Positions 9,113 through 20,388 of a stretch of DNA of 64,000 nucleotides are shown piece after piece. The translations under genes were made by a program, and so were the position numbers. This DNA comes from Cellulosimicrobium marinum (GTDB lineage Bacteria > Actinomycetota > Actinomycetes > Actinomycetales > Cellulomonadaceae). The DNA lies in NCBI RefSeq assembly GCF_020551945.1, contig NZ_JAJBZH010000002.1, positions 1 to 64,000 of the forward strand, given 5' to 3'. The notes below the pieces were generated by a model that was given only the letters and a program-made list of their open reading frames with translations, was not told the DNA's origin and ran no database searches. The number at the start of each line of letters is the position of its first letter. Positions within the stretch are counted from its first letter, which is position 1.

Positions 9113-9140
9113 CTTTCACAGATGGGACTGTTTGTGAAGG
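9113..9140 (-). promoter_or_regulatory. imperfect palindrome upstream of the secreted hydrolase gene
   Basis: CTTTCACA (9113-9120) is mirrored by TGTGAAGG (9133-9140) with one mismatch and a 12-nt spacer, 46-73 nt before the start codon at 9067. It sits in a locally AT-rich patch where the promoter should be. It could be an operator; the TTCACA half-site resembles several repressor and Pho-type half-sites, but no specific regulator can be named from the sequence. Confidence 0.4.
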
Positions 9141-9232
9141 TTTGAGCCACCCGTCCGCGCGTCGTGTCGCGCGGCGCGGCGCCAGGCTCCGGCACCGACC
9201 TTGCGCGCAGGACACGCCCCGGTGAACGACGA

Positions 9233-9264
9233 AGGCACCGCAGGCGAACGTGCCTGCGGTGCCT
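9233..9264 (-). terminator. terminator of the gcv operon
   Basis: A 13-bp perfect stem (9233-9245 with 9252-9264; core GGCACCGCAGGC) with a 6-nt loop begins 21 nt after the gcvH stop. A short C/T stretch follows on the minus strand. This is a strong intrinsic-type hairpin for the end of gcvP-gcvT-gcvH. Confidence 0.75.
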
Positions 9265-9284
9265 CCGGTCCGGCAGCGACGCGG

Positions 9285-9662
9285 TCAGCCCGCGACGAGC
9301 ACCGCGTAGTCGTCCGCCGAGAGCAGGTCGCCCGTCGACGTCACGTCGACCTTGAACAGCCACCCCTCGGTGTACGGGTCGGAGTTCACGACGGCGGGGT
9401 CGTCCACCGCCGCCTGGTTCACCTCGACGACCGTCCCCGTCACCGGCGAGAAGAGCTCCGACACCGACTTCGTCGACTCCACCTCGCCGATCACGCTCCC
9501 GGCCGTCACCTCCGTGCCGACCTCGGGCAGCTCGAGGTACACGATGTCGCCGAGCGCCTCGGCGGCGGTGGCGGTGATGCCGACGACCGCCGGGTCCGAC
9601 CCGTCGATCCACTCGTGCTCGGCCGTGTACTGCAGGTGCGACGGGAACTGGGCGTCGGTCAT
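9285..9662 (-). CDS. gcvH: glycine cleavage system H protein
   Basis: A 125-aa lipoyl carrier protein that shuttles the aminomethyl group between GcvP, GcvT and the dihydrolipoamide dehydrogenase of the glycine cleavage system. The lipoylation site is in [12 protein letters not shown], with the modified lysine in ESTK. The N-terminal YTAEHEW and the C-terminal EGWLFKV are hallmark blocks, and the length is normal. It is the last gene of the operon, 22 nt after gcvT, with GAAGGAGCACACC before its ATG. Expression should follow the glycine riboswitch upstream of gcvP. Confidence 0.97.
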   Translation of the reverse strand: MTDAQFPSHLQYTAEHEWIDGSDPAVVGITATAAEALGDIVYLELPEVGTEVTAGSVIGEVESTKSVSELFSPVTGTVVEVNQAAVDDPAVVNSDPYTEGWLFKVDVTSTGDLLSADDYAVLVAG

Positions 9663-9684
9663 GGTGTGCTCCTTCGGAAGACGG

Positions 9685-10914
9685 TCAGGACTGCTGGGGA
9701 CGACGGTAGAACGGCAGCGGCACGACCACCACGGGTTCGGCGCGGCCGCGCACGTCGACGGCGAGCTCGGTGCCCTCGGCGGCGAACTCCGGGCTGACGT
9801 ACGCCATCGCCACCGGGTGTCCGAGCGTCGGCGACGGCGCCCCCGACGTCACGGTGCCGATGCGACGCACCTCTCCCCCGGCCTCCGGCAGCACGACGCC
9901 GTAGCCCGCCCGGGCGGGACGGCGCCCGAGGCCGCGGAGCCCGACGAGCACGCGTGCGGGAGGCGACGCCTTGCGCGCGGCGAGCGCGTCACGCCCGACG
10001 AACGGGAGCGGCGAGCCGTCCGGTGCGGTCTTGTCGAGCCTGACGACGCGCCCCAGCCCGGCCTCGTACGGCGTGGTCGTGGTGTCGAGCTCGTGGCCGT
10101 AGAGCGGCATCCCGGCCTCGAGCCGCAGCGAGTCGCGCGCCGAGAGGCCCGCCGGGACGAGGCCGACCGGGGTGCCCGCCGCGAGCACCGCCCGCCACAG
10201 CGCCGGGGCGCGGTCCGCGGGGACGAACAGCTCGAACCCGTCCTCGCCGGTGTACCCGGTCCGGGCGACGAGCGCGTCGACGGGACCGTCCTCGGCGCCG
10301 AGGACGACGGGGGCCGCGGCGTAGTACTTCATCGACCGGACGACCTGTACAGGGTCGTCGTCCGCGCCGGTGGCGCCCGGGACGCCGACGACGACGAGGC
10401 CCGCGACGATCTCCTTCGCGCGCGGGCCCTGCACGGCGACGAGCGCGGTCCCGCTCCCCTGGTCCGTCACCGTCGCGTCGAAGCCGGCTGCCCGCGCGAC
10501 CAGCTCGCGCGCGACGAGCCCGGCGTTGCCCGCGTTCGCCACGACGAGGAAGCGCTCGTCGTCGAGCCGGTAGACGACGAGGTCGTCGAGGACCGACCCG
10601 TCCTCCGCGCAGATCATCGTGTACCGCGCACGGCCGGGCGCGACAGCGGTGAGGTTCCCGACGAGCGCGTGGTCCAGCGCCGCCGCGGCCTGCGGACCCG
10701 CCACCTCGATCTCGCCCATGTGCGACAGGTCGAACAGGCCCGCCGCCTCGCGCACCGCGCGGTGCTCCGCGAGGTCCGACGTGTACCGCAGCGGCATCTG
10801 CCAGCCGCCGAAGCTCGTGAGGCTCGCGCCGAGCGCGACGTGCTCGTCGTGCAGCGGGCTGAGCCGCTCCCCCGCGTTCTCCTGCCCGGCCGGGCCGGTC
10901 TGGTCCTGCGTCAT
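9685..10914 (-). CDS. gcvT: glycine cleavage system T protein (aminomethyltransferase)
   Basis: A 409-aa folate-dependent enzyme that transfers the methylene group from aminomethyl-lipoyl-GcvH to tetrahydrofolate and releases ammonia. Recognisable blocks are [11 protein letters not shown] near the N-terminus, [24 protein letters not shown] and [17 protein letters not shown]. The ATG at 10912-10914 is preceded by GGAGGACCACG; the frame remains open upstream only as a shadow of gcvP. It lies 26 nt after gcvP and 22 nt before gcvH. Confidence 0.97.
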   Translation of the reverse strand: MTQDQTGPAGQENAGERLSPLHDEHVALGASLTSFGGWQMPLRYTSDLAEHRAVREAAGLFDLSHMGEIEVAGPQAAAALDHALVGNLTAVAPGRARYTMICAEDGSVLDDLVVYRLDDERFLVVANAGNAGLVARELVARAAGFDATVTDQGSGTALVAVQGPRAKEIVAGLVVVGVPGATGADDDPVQVVRSMKYYAAAPVVLGAEDGPVDALVARTGYTGEDGFELFVPADRAPALWRAVLAAGTPVGLVPAGLSARDSLRLEAGMPLYGHELDTTTTPYEAGLGRVVRLDKTAPDGSPLPFVGRDALAARKASPPARVLVGLRGLGRRPARAGYGVVLPEAGGEVRRIGTVTSGAPSPTLGHPVAMAYVSPEFAAEGTELAVDVRGRAEPVVVVPLPFYRRPQQS

Positions 10915-10940
10915 CGTGGTCCTCCGAGGGTCGTCGGGCG

Positions 10941-13925
<2,985 letters not shown>

Positions 13926-13954
13926 CAGGACCTCCGGGGAGCGGGGACGACGGC

Positions 13955-14215
13955 GGGTCCCTCCCCGCTCTGTCATCGGACGCACGCGTCGACCTGAGAG
14001 TTTTGCCGGTCCGCCATGCCCTCACGGGCCGGGGCGCGCCGGCTTGCACCGTCGGTGGGCCGTGCGACGCCGGGCGTCGTGCGGCCGCTTTCCAGAGTTG
14101 CCTCGCCGTGACGGTACGTGGGCCTGAGAGATTCCCGGGGAGGGTTTGCTCCTTCGGCGCCGACGCCCGGCCCGGGGGCCGTGGCGCGGGGCTCTCCCGT
14201 CGCGGTTCGAGCGGC
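13955..14215 (-). promoter_or_regulatory. tandem glycine riboswitch
   Basis: Both aptamers can be read on the minus strand. Aptamer 1 (about 14215-14085) has GCCGAAGGAGCAA, AATCTCTCAGG and CAACTCTGGAAAG. Aptamer 2 (about 14080-13955) has GGTGCAAGCC, CAAAACTCTCAGG and GATGACAGAGCGGGGAGG. These are the conserved cores of the glycine riboswitch, with a short linker between the two. It ends about 30 nt before the gcvP start. In other bacteria such tandem elements turn gcv genes on when glycine is high, so that is the expected action here. Confidence 0.95.
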
Positions 14216-14235
14216 TGTACTGCAGTTGTACGCCC

Positions 14236-14241
14236 ATTCTA
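14236..14241 (-). promoter_or_regulatory. possible -10 box for the gcv riboswitch transcript
   Basis: On the minus strand TAGAAT is placed 21-26 nt before the first riboswitch base. Its first three bases are the stop codon of the LLM oxidoreductase gene. No good -35 is visible 16-19 nt upstream. If real, the gcv promoter is embedded in the end of the cluster's leftmost gene. Confidence 0.4.
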
Positions 14242-15195
14242 GCCGTCGCCGTGCTCGCCCTCGCTCGGGCCGAGCGCGGGCCGCGCCCGGACAGCACCTC
14301 GACGGAGGTGGTCGCCGACCGGCCTGCCAGGTGCGTGGACGGCGGCGGGTGCGGTGTCGTCGAGCACGCGGCACACGGCCTCGACCAGACGTTCCATCTC
14401 TCGCCCCGTCGCAGCACGGTCCAGCTCGAGCACCAGGTGCTCCGCGCCGGACCGTACCGCACGCCCGCACCATGCAGCCGTCACGTCCGGGGCGTCCACC
14501 GCCGCATGCACCTGGGCCGAGACGGTGATCTCGGCGGCGGAACGGCCGAGGGCCTCGCAGCGCGCCAGGAGGTCCTCCCGTGTCGCCCGCAGCCGCGGCA
14601 GGTGAGCTCCGGCCACGTTCCACACGTCGGCGTGCCGGGCGATGACCCCGAGCATCCGCGGGCCGGCCCCGCCAAGCACGAGCCGCGGGGCGGGAGCCAC
14701 GTCACCACGTACCTGCGCGCCGTCGAGTCGCACGTGCCGCCCTTCGAAGGTGACCGGGCCTCCCGCGAAGAGAAGTCGGAGGGCTGCGCACGTCTCGTCG
14801 AGCATCACGAGTCGGTCGCCGGCGGCCGGGAAGTCGATGCCCCACGCCTCGTGCTCCGGTACGGACCAGCCGACGCCCAGACCGAGGTCGAGCCTGCCAC
14901 CGGCGATCTCGTTGACCGTCGCCGACATCGCGGCGAGTACGGCCGTGGACCTGTACGTCACGCTGGACACAAGGATCCCGAGGGTCGCACGCCTCGTCGC
15001 CGCTGCGAGCGCTGCGAGACTCGCCCATGCGTCGAGGCACGGGACCGCACCGTGCTCGCTCCCGCCCTGGGCGACGAAGTGGTCGTAGAGCCAGAGGTGC
15101 TCCACGCGGGGGATCTGCTCGGCCGCGATCCACATGTCGCGGAGCTCTGAGAAGCGCAGGTTCTCCTGTGGCGTCTTGACTCCGATGGTCACCAT
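14239..15195 (-). CDS. LLM-class flavin (probably F420-dependent) oxidoreductase
   Basis: A 318-aa luciferase-like TIM-barrel oxidoreductase. The N-terminal strand (TIGVKTPQEN), HLWLYDHFVAQ, the LGILVSSVTYRS strand, then EIAGGRLDLGLGVGW and LVLGGAGPRML are typical of actinobacterial LLM proteins using F420 or FMN. Such enzymes reduce imines or enones or oxygenate substrates. The ATG at 15193-15195 has no Shine-Dalgarno, and a TATACA lies 7 nt upstream, suggesting a leaderless message. It is divergent from the DUF1116 gene, 61 nt away, and its stop abuts the gcv promoter region. By position it is the left edge of the biosynthetic-looking cluster. Confidence 0.85.
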   Translation of the reverse strand: MVTIGVKTPQENLRFSELRDMWIAAEQIPRVEHLWLYDHFVAQGGSEHGAVPCLDAWASLAALAAATRRATLGILVSSVTYRSTAVLAAMSATVNEIAGGRLDLGLGVGWSVPEHEAWGIDFPAAGDRLVMLDETCAALRLLFAGGPVTFEGRHVRLDGAQVRGDVAPAPRLVLGGAGPRMLGVIARHADVWNVAGAHLPRLRATREDLLARCEALGRSAAEITVSAQVHAAVDAPDVTAAWCGRAVRSGAEHLVLELDRAATGREMERLVEAVCRVLDDTAPAAVHAPGRPVGDHLRRGAVRARPALGPSEGEHGDG

Positions 15196-15256
15196 GCACC
15201 ATGTATAGCGTCTTACGGTACTTTGTGTGTATTAGTCCCTTTATGGAGGGAGCTCC
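15196..15256. promoter_or_regulatory. short divergent promoter region
   Basis: This 61-nt AT-richer gap separates the LLM gene (minus) from the DUF1116 gene (plus). On the minus side TATACA (15202-15207) is spaced for a start at the LLM ATG itself. On the plus side TATTAG (15230-15235) is a possible -10, and GGAGGG precedes the DUF1116 ATG. Neither has a clear -35. The shortness implies the two genes share control. Confidence 0.5.
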
Positions 15257-16519
15257 ATGCACGGCGAACCGACCACCTCCGACTGGAGAGGATGGGACCG
15301 CCACCAGGTGTGGCTGCGACGCGCCGGCCGCGCGGGCGACCACGACGACCAGGTCGGTCGGCTGAGATACCTTGCTGCCGGACCACCGGTGCGCGCCTCG
15401 CAGGCTTCCGAACCGGTCAAGGCCGCGCTCACGGCGGCCCTGCTGCTCGAGGGCGAGGCGTCCTCGAGGCATGCTGCCGAGCAGCTGATCCGGTCCGACA
15501 CCGTCGAGCTCGTCCCCGGGTACGCGTCGCGGACCGTGGTCCCGCTGAGCTCCGTCGTGTCCCCGTCCATGCCCGTGCTGATCCTCGAGGACACCGACGG
15601 GAGAGTCGCGCTCGGCCCGGTCGACCGTCCGGGCGATCGCGTGCTCCGTCACGGGTGCGACGACCCGGCGGTCGTCGCCGGGCTCCGTCACACGGCGGAG
15701 GTGATCGTGCCCCTCCTCGACCGCGCGCTGCAGGTGTCGCCGTTCAACGTCACGCGTGCTCTCACGGAGTCCCTCCGGCGAGGCGACGACGGCCACGCAC
15801 GGACGGTCGCCGGGAGCAGCCTCCTCACGTCGCACGTCCTGGCCGCGCTCCTGGCCGACGGTCGGACCGGACCGGACGCCGTCCGGGTCACGCGCTGGCT
15901 GCAGCTGCAGCCGCACCTCTTCGGCGGTGCGACGGGACCGGCCGCGCGGCTCCTCGTCGAGTCGAGCGTCTCCCCGGAGTTCCCGACCATGCTCACCGCG
16001 ATCGGCGCGAACGGTCGCGAGATCGGCATCCGCACCGTCGGCGGTGGCGACAGGTGGTTCGTCGCGCCGGCACCGGTCGGACGTGTCGTCCTGGGCCCAC
16101 GGGTCAACCCTGCCGAGGCTCATCCGGTGCTGGGCGACTCGTTCGTGGTCGAAGCAGCGGGACTCGGCGCCCAGGCGCTGCACGCCAGTCCGTGCACGAC
16201 GGACGCCCTGGGTCTGACCCCCAGCGACGTCGAGACCTTCACCCGCGGTCCCCGTGTCTCCGCGAGACGCACGAGCACGCGCTTCCGCGTGCCGGGCCGA
16301 GGCGGTCTCCCGACGGGGATCGACGTCGCGCAGCTCGCGCAGGCCGGCGAGAGGATCGCGATCCTCACCGGAGTGGTGTCGCGCACGAGGGGGATCGGGC
16401 TGGTGGGCGCAGGGATCGCCGTCGTCCCGTCGGAGGTCCTGCGTGAGGCCGCGGCAGGCTCCGGCACGCCTCTCGCACCCGGGGTGCGCGCCGTGGACCA
16501 TGCCGTCGGCAGAGTCTGA
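15257..16519 (+). CDS. DUF1116 protein (YlbE/AllG family), divergent
   Basis: A 420-aa protein matching the DUF1116 family over its whole usual length. Family blocks visible are VVSPSMPVLILED, a 'GDDGHARTVAGSSLL' block, MLTAIGANGREIGIRTVGGG, DRWFVAPAP and LGDSFVVEAAGLG. In E. coli the DUF1116 protein YlbE (AllG) works with FdrA and YlbF as an oxamate carbamoyltransferase in allantoin breakdown. No FdrA- or YlbF-like partner is present here. Two places where I remember the family being histidine- or asparagine-rich (a C-H-H-H stretch and GDE-HNRN) read PGYASRTVVPLS and GDDGHART here, so chemistry may have changed. The ATG has GGAGGG upstream. It converges on the condensation-domain gene. Confidence 0.75.
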   Translation: MHGEPTTSDWRGWDRHQVWLRRAGRAGDHDDQVGRLRYLAAGPPVRASQASEPVKAALTAALLLEGEASSRHAAEQLIRSDTVELVPGYASRTVVPLSSVVSPSMPVLILEDTDGRVALGPVDRPGDRVLRHGCDDPAVVAGLRHTAEVIVPLLDRALQVSPFNVTRALTESLRRGDDGHARTVAGSSLLTSHVLAALLADGRTGPDAVRVTRWLQLQPHLFGGATGPAARLLVESSVSPEFPTMLTAIGANGREIGIRTVGGGDRWFVAPAPVGRVVLGPRVNPAEAHPVLGDSFVVEAAGLGAQALHASPCTTDALGLTPSDVETFTRGPRVSARRTSTRFRVPGRGGLPTGIDVAQLAQAGERIAILTGVVSRTRGIGLVGAGIAVVPSEVLREAAAGSGTPLAPGVRAVDHAVGRV

Positions 16520-16566
16520 CGGCGGGCCCGGTCCCCGGTCACGCGGCGCGCAGGTCGGTCCGTCAC

Positions 16567-17991
16567 TCACGGCCGGGAGCCGGGGGAGCGGCACGACCGC
16601 GCGACGCGCTCCAGCAGGTCGGAGACGTCGTCGAGCATCCCTGCCGCCGTGTCCGGGTCGATCCGGGCGGTGTCGACCTGGAGCAGGACGCGGAGGTCCT
16701 CGGGGTGCGGGCTCACCGTGAAGAACGCCGTGAGGTCGAGCCGCGCCCAGGCGCCCACGACCTGCTGCCGGGCCAGGGCACCGCTGTCGAGCTCGGCGCG
16801 CAGCTCGGCGTCCGAACGATCCCGCAGGTGCGGCCAGGAGCCGGCCGCACGCGAATCGTTGAAGTAGTAGCCGAGGCTGTCCAGAACAGGGTCCGCGACG
16901 TCGGCCTCGAGCCGGTCGACGTCGTACGACGCGCCGAGCTGGGAACGGAGGACCGCACCTCCCACGCTCCTGACGTAGTCGGTGAACGCCCTCGTGCCCT
17001 CCTCGCCGGCGGCGAGGGAGGCCCCCGGGGTCACGACGGCCAGACCGTTCTGGGCCATCGGGACGACCGCACCCTGCACCTGCGGGTCGGCACGGTTGCC
17101 GACGATGTTGAGGAGGGGGACCTCGGCGAGGCCGAGACGCCGCGCCAGGGTCCACCCGATCGCGGCGAACAGGACCACCGAAGTGGTGCGGGAGACGGCC
17201 CGCGCGACGAGCACCGCCGCCCGACTGGCTCGGGGGGCATCGAGCAGGATCCCGGTGAAGCGCTCGGCGGACGCTCCTGGCGCGACCCGTGCCGCCGACG
17301 TCAGGGCGTGACGCGACACGTCGGTCAGGCGCCCGAGCTCGGACCGCCAGCGTTCGATCGAGGCGAGGTGCCGTGCGTCACCCTGGGGCCCGGCTTCGAG
17401 GTCGGCGATCTCCAGCGGGGACGGGCCCGCGTCGCCGAGCGACGCACCGGTGCCGCCCTGGGCGATCATCGCCTCGAGGTCGTGGCGCACCACCTCCCAC
17501 GCCGTCCCGTCGACGACGAGGTGCGACGCGACGAGCACGACCCGCACCACGTCGCCGTCGACCTCGACGACGCCCGCGCGCACGGGAAGGTCCGTCTCGT
17601 GGTCGAACCTCGGCCCTCGCAGGAGCTCCGCGAGGCGTTGGGTCCGGTCCACGAACGTACCCGGCTCCGCGCGCACCCGGACGAGAGGTACCCGGCCCGA
17701 GCCGACGAGCACCTGCCGCTCGCCCCGGGGCCAGCCGGGAAACAGCGTTCTCAGGCCCTCGTGGCGCGCCACGAGGCGCTCCAGGACGGCGGCGACGTCG
17801 TGGCCTCCGAGGCCTGGCGGGACGGGGACCGTCATGCCCATGTTGAAGTAGTGGTCACCCTCGCCCATCCACACGATGGAACGACGGATCGCGCGCTGGC
17901 CCCAGGTCAGAGGACCGGAGGCACCCGCGACCCGAGGGAGCTCGACGAACAGCTCTCCGGGCGGACCGTGGTCGAGAGGTGGTGCCGTCAC
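16567..17991 (-). CDS. free-standing NRPS condensation-domain protein
   Basis: A 474-aa single condensation domain. N-terminal PLTWGQRAI, the core ASHLVVDG (residues 155-162; SHxxxDG in place of HHxxxDG, with the second, catalytic His157 kept) and NIVGNRADPQ mark the family. Such proteins join a carrier-bound aminoacyl or acyl thioester to an amine or alcohol. It is the last gene of the ten-gene operon, so the carrier protein in the same operon is its likely donor or acceptor. The GTG at 17989-17991 is preceded by GAGGACGCG; another in-frame GTG five codons upstream (18004-18006) would overlap the ligase gene by 8 nt. It has no attached adenylation, carrier or thioesterase domain. Confidence 0.85.
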   Translation of the reverse strand: MTAPPLDHGPPGELFVELPRVAGASGPLTWGQRAIRRSIVWMGEGDHYFNMGMTVPVPPGLGGHDVAAVLERLVARHEGLRTLFPGWPRGERQVLVGSGRVPLVRVRAEPGTFVDRTQRLAELLRGPRFDHETDLPVRAGVVEVDGDVVRVVLVASHLVVDGTAWEVVRHDLEAMIAQGGTGASLGDAGPSPLEIADLEAGPQGDARHLASIERWRSELGRLTDVSRHALTSAARVAPGASAERFTGILLDAPRASRAAVLVARAVSRTTSVVLFAAIGWTLARRLGLAEVPLLNIVGNRADPQVQGAVVPMAQNGLAVVTPGASLAAGEEGTRAFTDYVRSVGGAVLRSQLGASYDVDRLEADVADPVLDSLGYYFNDSRAAGSWPHLRDRSDAELRAELDSGALARQQVVGAWARLDLTAFFTVSPHPEDLRVLLQVDTARIDPDTAAGMLDDVSDLLERVARSCRSPGSRP

Positions 17992-17998
17992 CGCGTCC

Positions 17999-19162
17999 TC
18001 ACCCACGGGCACGCGGCGCTCCGACCCCCGGACCCGTTCGGCGCGAGATCGCCGCGGGCCACTGCTCGGGGTCGTCGTCGACGTAGTGCGAGAGCCATCG
18101 CGCCCACCGGTCCAGCCCGAACCCGACGCAGGCCGAGTGTGCAGGGCTCCCGTCGGCCAGCGTGATGCCGAAGGCACGACCGAAGTGCTCCTCGTGGAGG
18201 TTGACCGAGGCGATCGCGAGAGGCTCGTCGGTCTGCGGCAGGCGCCCGGACAGCTCCAGCTTGAGCGACCTGGCGTCCTGATACCCGGCGAGGTCGGGCC
18301 GGTAGCGGGTGAAGAACGGGTCGCTCGCGGACGCCACCCGTGCCGGCAGCCCGAGGTCCGTCGCGAGCTGCACCAGTGCGCCGGCCACGACGTCCCTGAA
18401 CTCTCGCGCACCGGCACGGTCGCCGACGAAGACGATCTCGCGCATGGCGAAGGACCAGAGTCGCGTCGAGCTGACCGTCGCCTCGTGGCGTGTGCACATC
18501 CCGCGCGCGGTCACGACCTGCGGCCCGTCGAGGACGGCGTCCGCCAGGTCCGCGAAGAGCGGCATGCACACGGTGGGTGTGGCGCACACCGGCGCCGGAA
18601 CCATGTCCCGCTCCACGTCGGCGCGTCCGTCCGCGAACCTGTCGAGCACGTCGACGTCGGGCCGCACCACGTGGCACGACGTCAGGTGCTGCGGGAAGGT
18701 CCGGTCGTAGCCCGCGCGACGGATCGTGTCCCAGGGCACCAGGTGGGGGACCAGGGCCTCGTGGGCGCCGAGCTCGTCCGCCAGGTTCAGCGCGACGGTG
18801 TCGACGGCGGCGGCGAGGCGGGCGAGGAGGTGACCACCTACCCGGAGGCCGGGGCCGATCTCGGCGTCCTTGACGTCCGCGCCGGACCTGGGCGCCCGGA
18901 CGTCCCACAGGTCGAGGAGCCCCGAGCTCGGCCCCCCTCGCCGCGACACCGAACGCCCGAAGGCGCGGCCCAGCTTCTCCGGCAGCCCGGCCGTCGCACC
19001 CTCGACGTACCCGACGGAGGGGACGTCCACGTCGTCGAGCACCCAGTCGTCCGACTCCTCGAAGCAGTAGGGGAGCAGGGAACGGAAGACCGCCAGCTCG
19101 TCGGGTTCCAGACGCCCTGGCGCCGTCCACCACGCATCGACCCGCAAGGGCTCGGCCGTCAC
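17999..19162 (-). CDS. SerRS-like amino acid:[carrier protein] ligase
   Basis: A 387-aa class II aminoacyl-tRNA-synthetase-like protein without a tRNA-binding arm. It resembles the family that activates an amino acid with ATP and loads it on the phosphopantetheine of a small carrier protein instead of tRNA (described for homologues of atypical seryl-tRNA synthetase in Bradyrhizobium). Cys163, Glu242 and Cys345 are placed as the expected zinc ligands that bind the amino group of the substrate. MREIVF is motif 2 and GFGLDRWARWL is motif 3, with Asp before the Arg. The GTG start overlaps the P450 stop by 4 nt (GTGA). Its natural partner is the carrier protein at 21.1 kb. The amino acid cannot be read from the sequence; small ones are known for the family. 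Confidence 0.8.
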   Translation of the reverse strand: MTAEPLRVDAWWTAPGRLEPDELAVFRSLLPYCFEESDDWVLDDVDVPSVGYVEGATAGLPEKLGRAFGRSVSRRGGPSSGLLDLWDVRAPRSGADVKDAEIGPGLRVGGHLLARLAAAVDTVALNLADELGAHEALVPHLVPWDTIRRAGYDRTFPQHLTSCHVVRPDVDVLDRFADGRADVERDMVPAPVCATPTVCMPLFADLADAVLDGPQVVTARGMCTRHEATVSSTRLWSFAMREIVFVGDRAGAREFRDVVAGALVQLATDLGLPARVASASDPFFTRYRPDLAGYQDARSLKLELSGRLPQTDEPLAIASVNLHEEHFGRAFGITLADGSPAHSACVGFGLDRWARWLSHYVDDDPEQWPAAISRRTGPGVGAPRARG

Positions 19163-20388
19163 GACGCCGCCTCCCCGTAGTCGAGACGGAGTCCCGAGGC
19201 GTGCCGGAACGTCCGGCCCTGCACGGCGGGGACGGCCCCGACCACGCTCGGCACCTCGATCCGGTCCAGCACCGCACCGAGGACGATCTCGAGCTCGGCC
19301 GCGGCCAGCCCCATCCCCAGGCAGACGTGCCGACCGGCCCCGAACGTCATCGGCATCCGAGAGCTCCTGTGCGGCAGGAACGCGTCCGGGTCCGTGAAGA
19401 CCTCGGGATCGCGGTTGGCGCTCGCCATGCACACCTGCACGGGCGCGCCCTCCTCGAGCGCGACGCCTCCCAGCTCCGTCGGCTGGGCCGCGAAACGCAG
19501 GGTGAGGTGCAGGGGCGGCTCGTGCCTGAGGTGCTCCTCGACGTACGGCGCGAGGGCGTTCCGATCGGCGCGCAGCGACGCCCATGCGTCCGGCTCCAGG
19601 ACCGCACGACGCAGCAGGGTGGTGATCGCCGCGCTCGTCGTCTCGGTCCCTGCCGCCAGGAGGAGGATCGCGTTGTTCACGACGTCGGCACCCGCCAGGC
19701 GGTCGTCCTCCGCGAGGACGGCGAGAAGGTGGCCGTTGCCCCGCCCTGCGGAGATCTGTGCGTCGAAGTACTCCCGGAGCTCCTCGCGCCGCGACACCAC
19801 CGTCGCGAGCGGCACCGGCTCGTGGTCGACATAGGCGACGAGCGCACGCATGGCGTCCCACAGCCAGTCACCGTCCTCCACCGGGAGACCGAGGAGCCGA
19901 CAGGTGACGGCCATGGGGACACGCTCGGCCAGCCGGTCGGCGAGCCGTGGGTCGCCCTCGGCAAGGGCGTCGTCGAGCACCGACGTCACCAGCGGCGGGA
20001 CGATCCGCTGCGCCAGGTCCCGGACCGCGCGCGGCCGGAGGACCTTGCTCACCTCTGATCGCGGGACCGTGTGACGGGTGCCCTCCTGGTCGAGCATCGA
20101 CGGCCCGAACGCCCGTCTGCTCGCCCGGAAAGGATGGACGACGGTGAACTTCGGCGACGTGAGGACCGTACGCACGTGCTCGTAGCCGAAGGCGACGTGC
20201 GAGCTCAGCGGCTCCGACCACGCGACGGGATCGTTCTCCCGGTACCAGGCGTAGGCGGGCCACGGGTCGCGGCGGAACCGCTCGTCGTCGAGGTCGACGA
20301 CGTACGGCGGGCCGTCCGGGTCCGGTACCGACGTCGCCGTTCCCGGCCCGCGGTCGCGCAGCGTGGTCGCGCCACCGTCAGGGGACAT
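19159..20388 (-). CDS. cytochrome P450
   Basis: A 409-aa bacterial class I-type P450. The oxygen-binding I-helix motif AGTETTS starts at residue 246, the ExxR pair is Glu285/Arg288, and the heme-binding loop FGAGRHVCLG carries Cys356. No redox partner is encoded nearby, so it must borrow a ferredoxin. Its place between an RraA-like gene and the carrier-protein ligase makes oxidation of an aminoacyl-carrier-protein or of a late intermediate plausible. The ATG at 20386-20388 overlaps the preceding stop by 11 nt. Its own stop overlaps the ligase start by 4 nt. Confidence 0.93.
   Translation of the reverse strand: MSPDGGATTLRDRGPGTATSVPDPDGPPYVVDLDDERFRRDPWPAYAWYRENDPVAWSEPLSSHVAFGYEHVRTVLTSPKFTVVHPFRASRRAFGPSMLDQEGTRHTVPRSEVSKVLRPRAVRDLAQRIVPPLVTSVLDDALAEGDPRLADRLAERVPMAVTCRLLGLPVEDGDWLWDAMRALVAYVDHEPVPLATVVSRREELREYFDAQISAGRGNGHLLAVLAEDDRLAGADVVNNAILLLAAGTETTSAAITTLLRRAVLEPDAWASLRADRNALAPYVEEHLRHEPPLHLTLRFAAQPTELGGVALEEGAPVQVCMASANRDPEVFTDPDAFLPHRSSRMPMTFGAGRHVCLGMGLAAAELEIVLGAVLDRIEVPSVVGAVPAVQGRTFRHASGLRLDYGEAAS

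Noticed and set aside
14003-14242. Plus-strand 79-codon frame over the gcv leader
   Set aside because: It lies in the riboswitch sequence on the opposite strand and has no ribosome site or homology.
14702-17155. An 817-codon minus-strand frame across LLM and DUF1116
   Set aside because: It crosses three real genes in a wrong frame and matches no family; the true genes overlap it with clear motifs.
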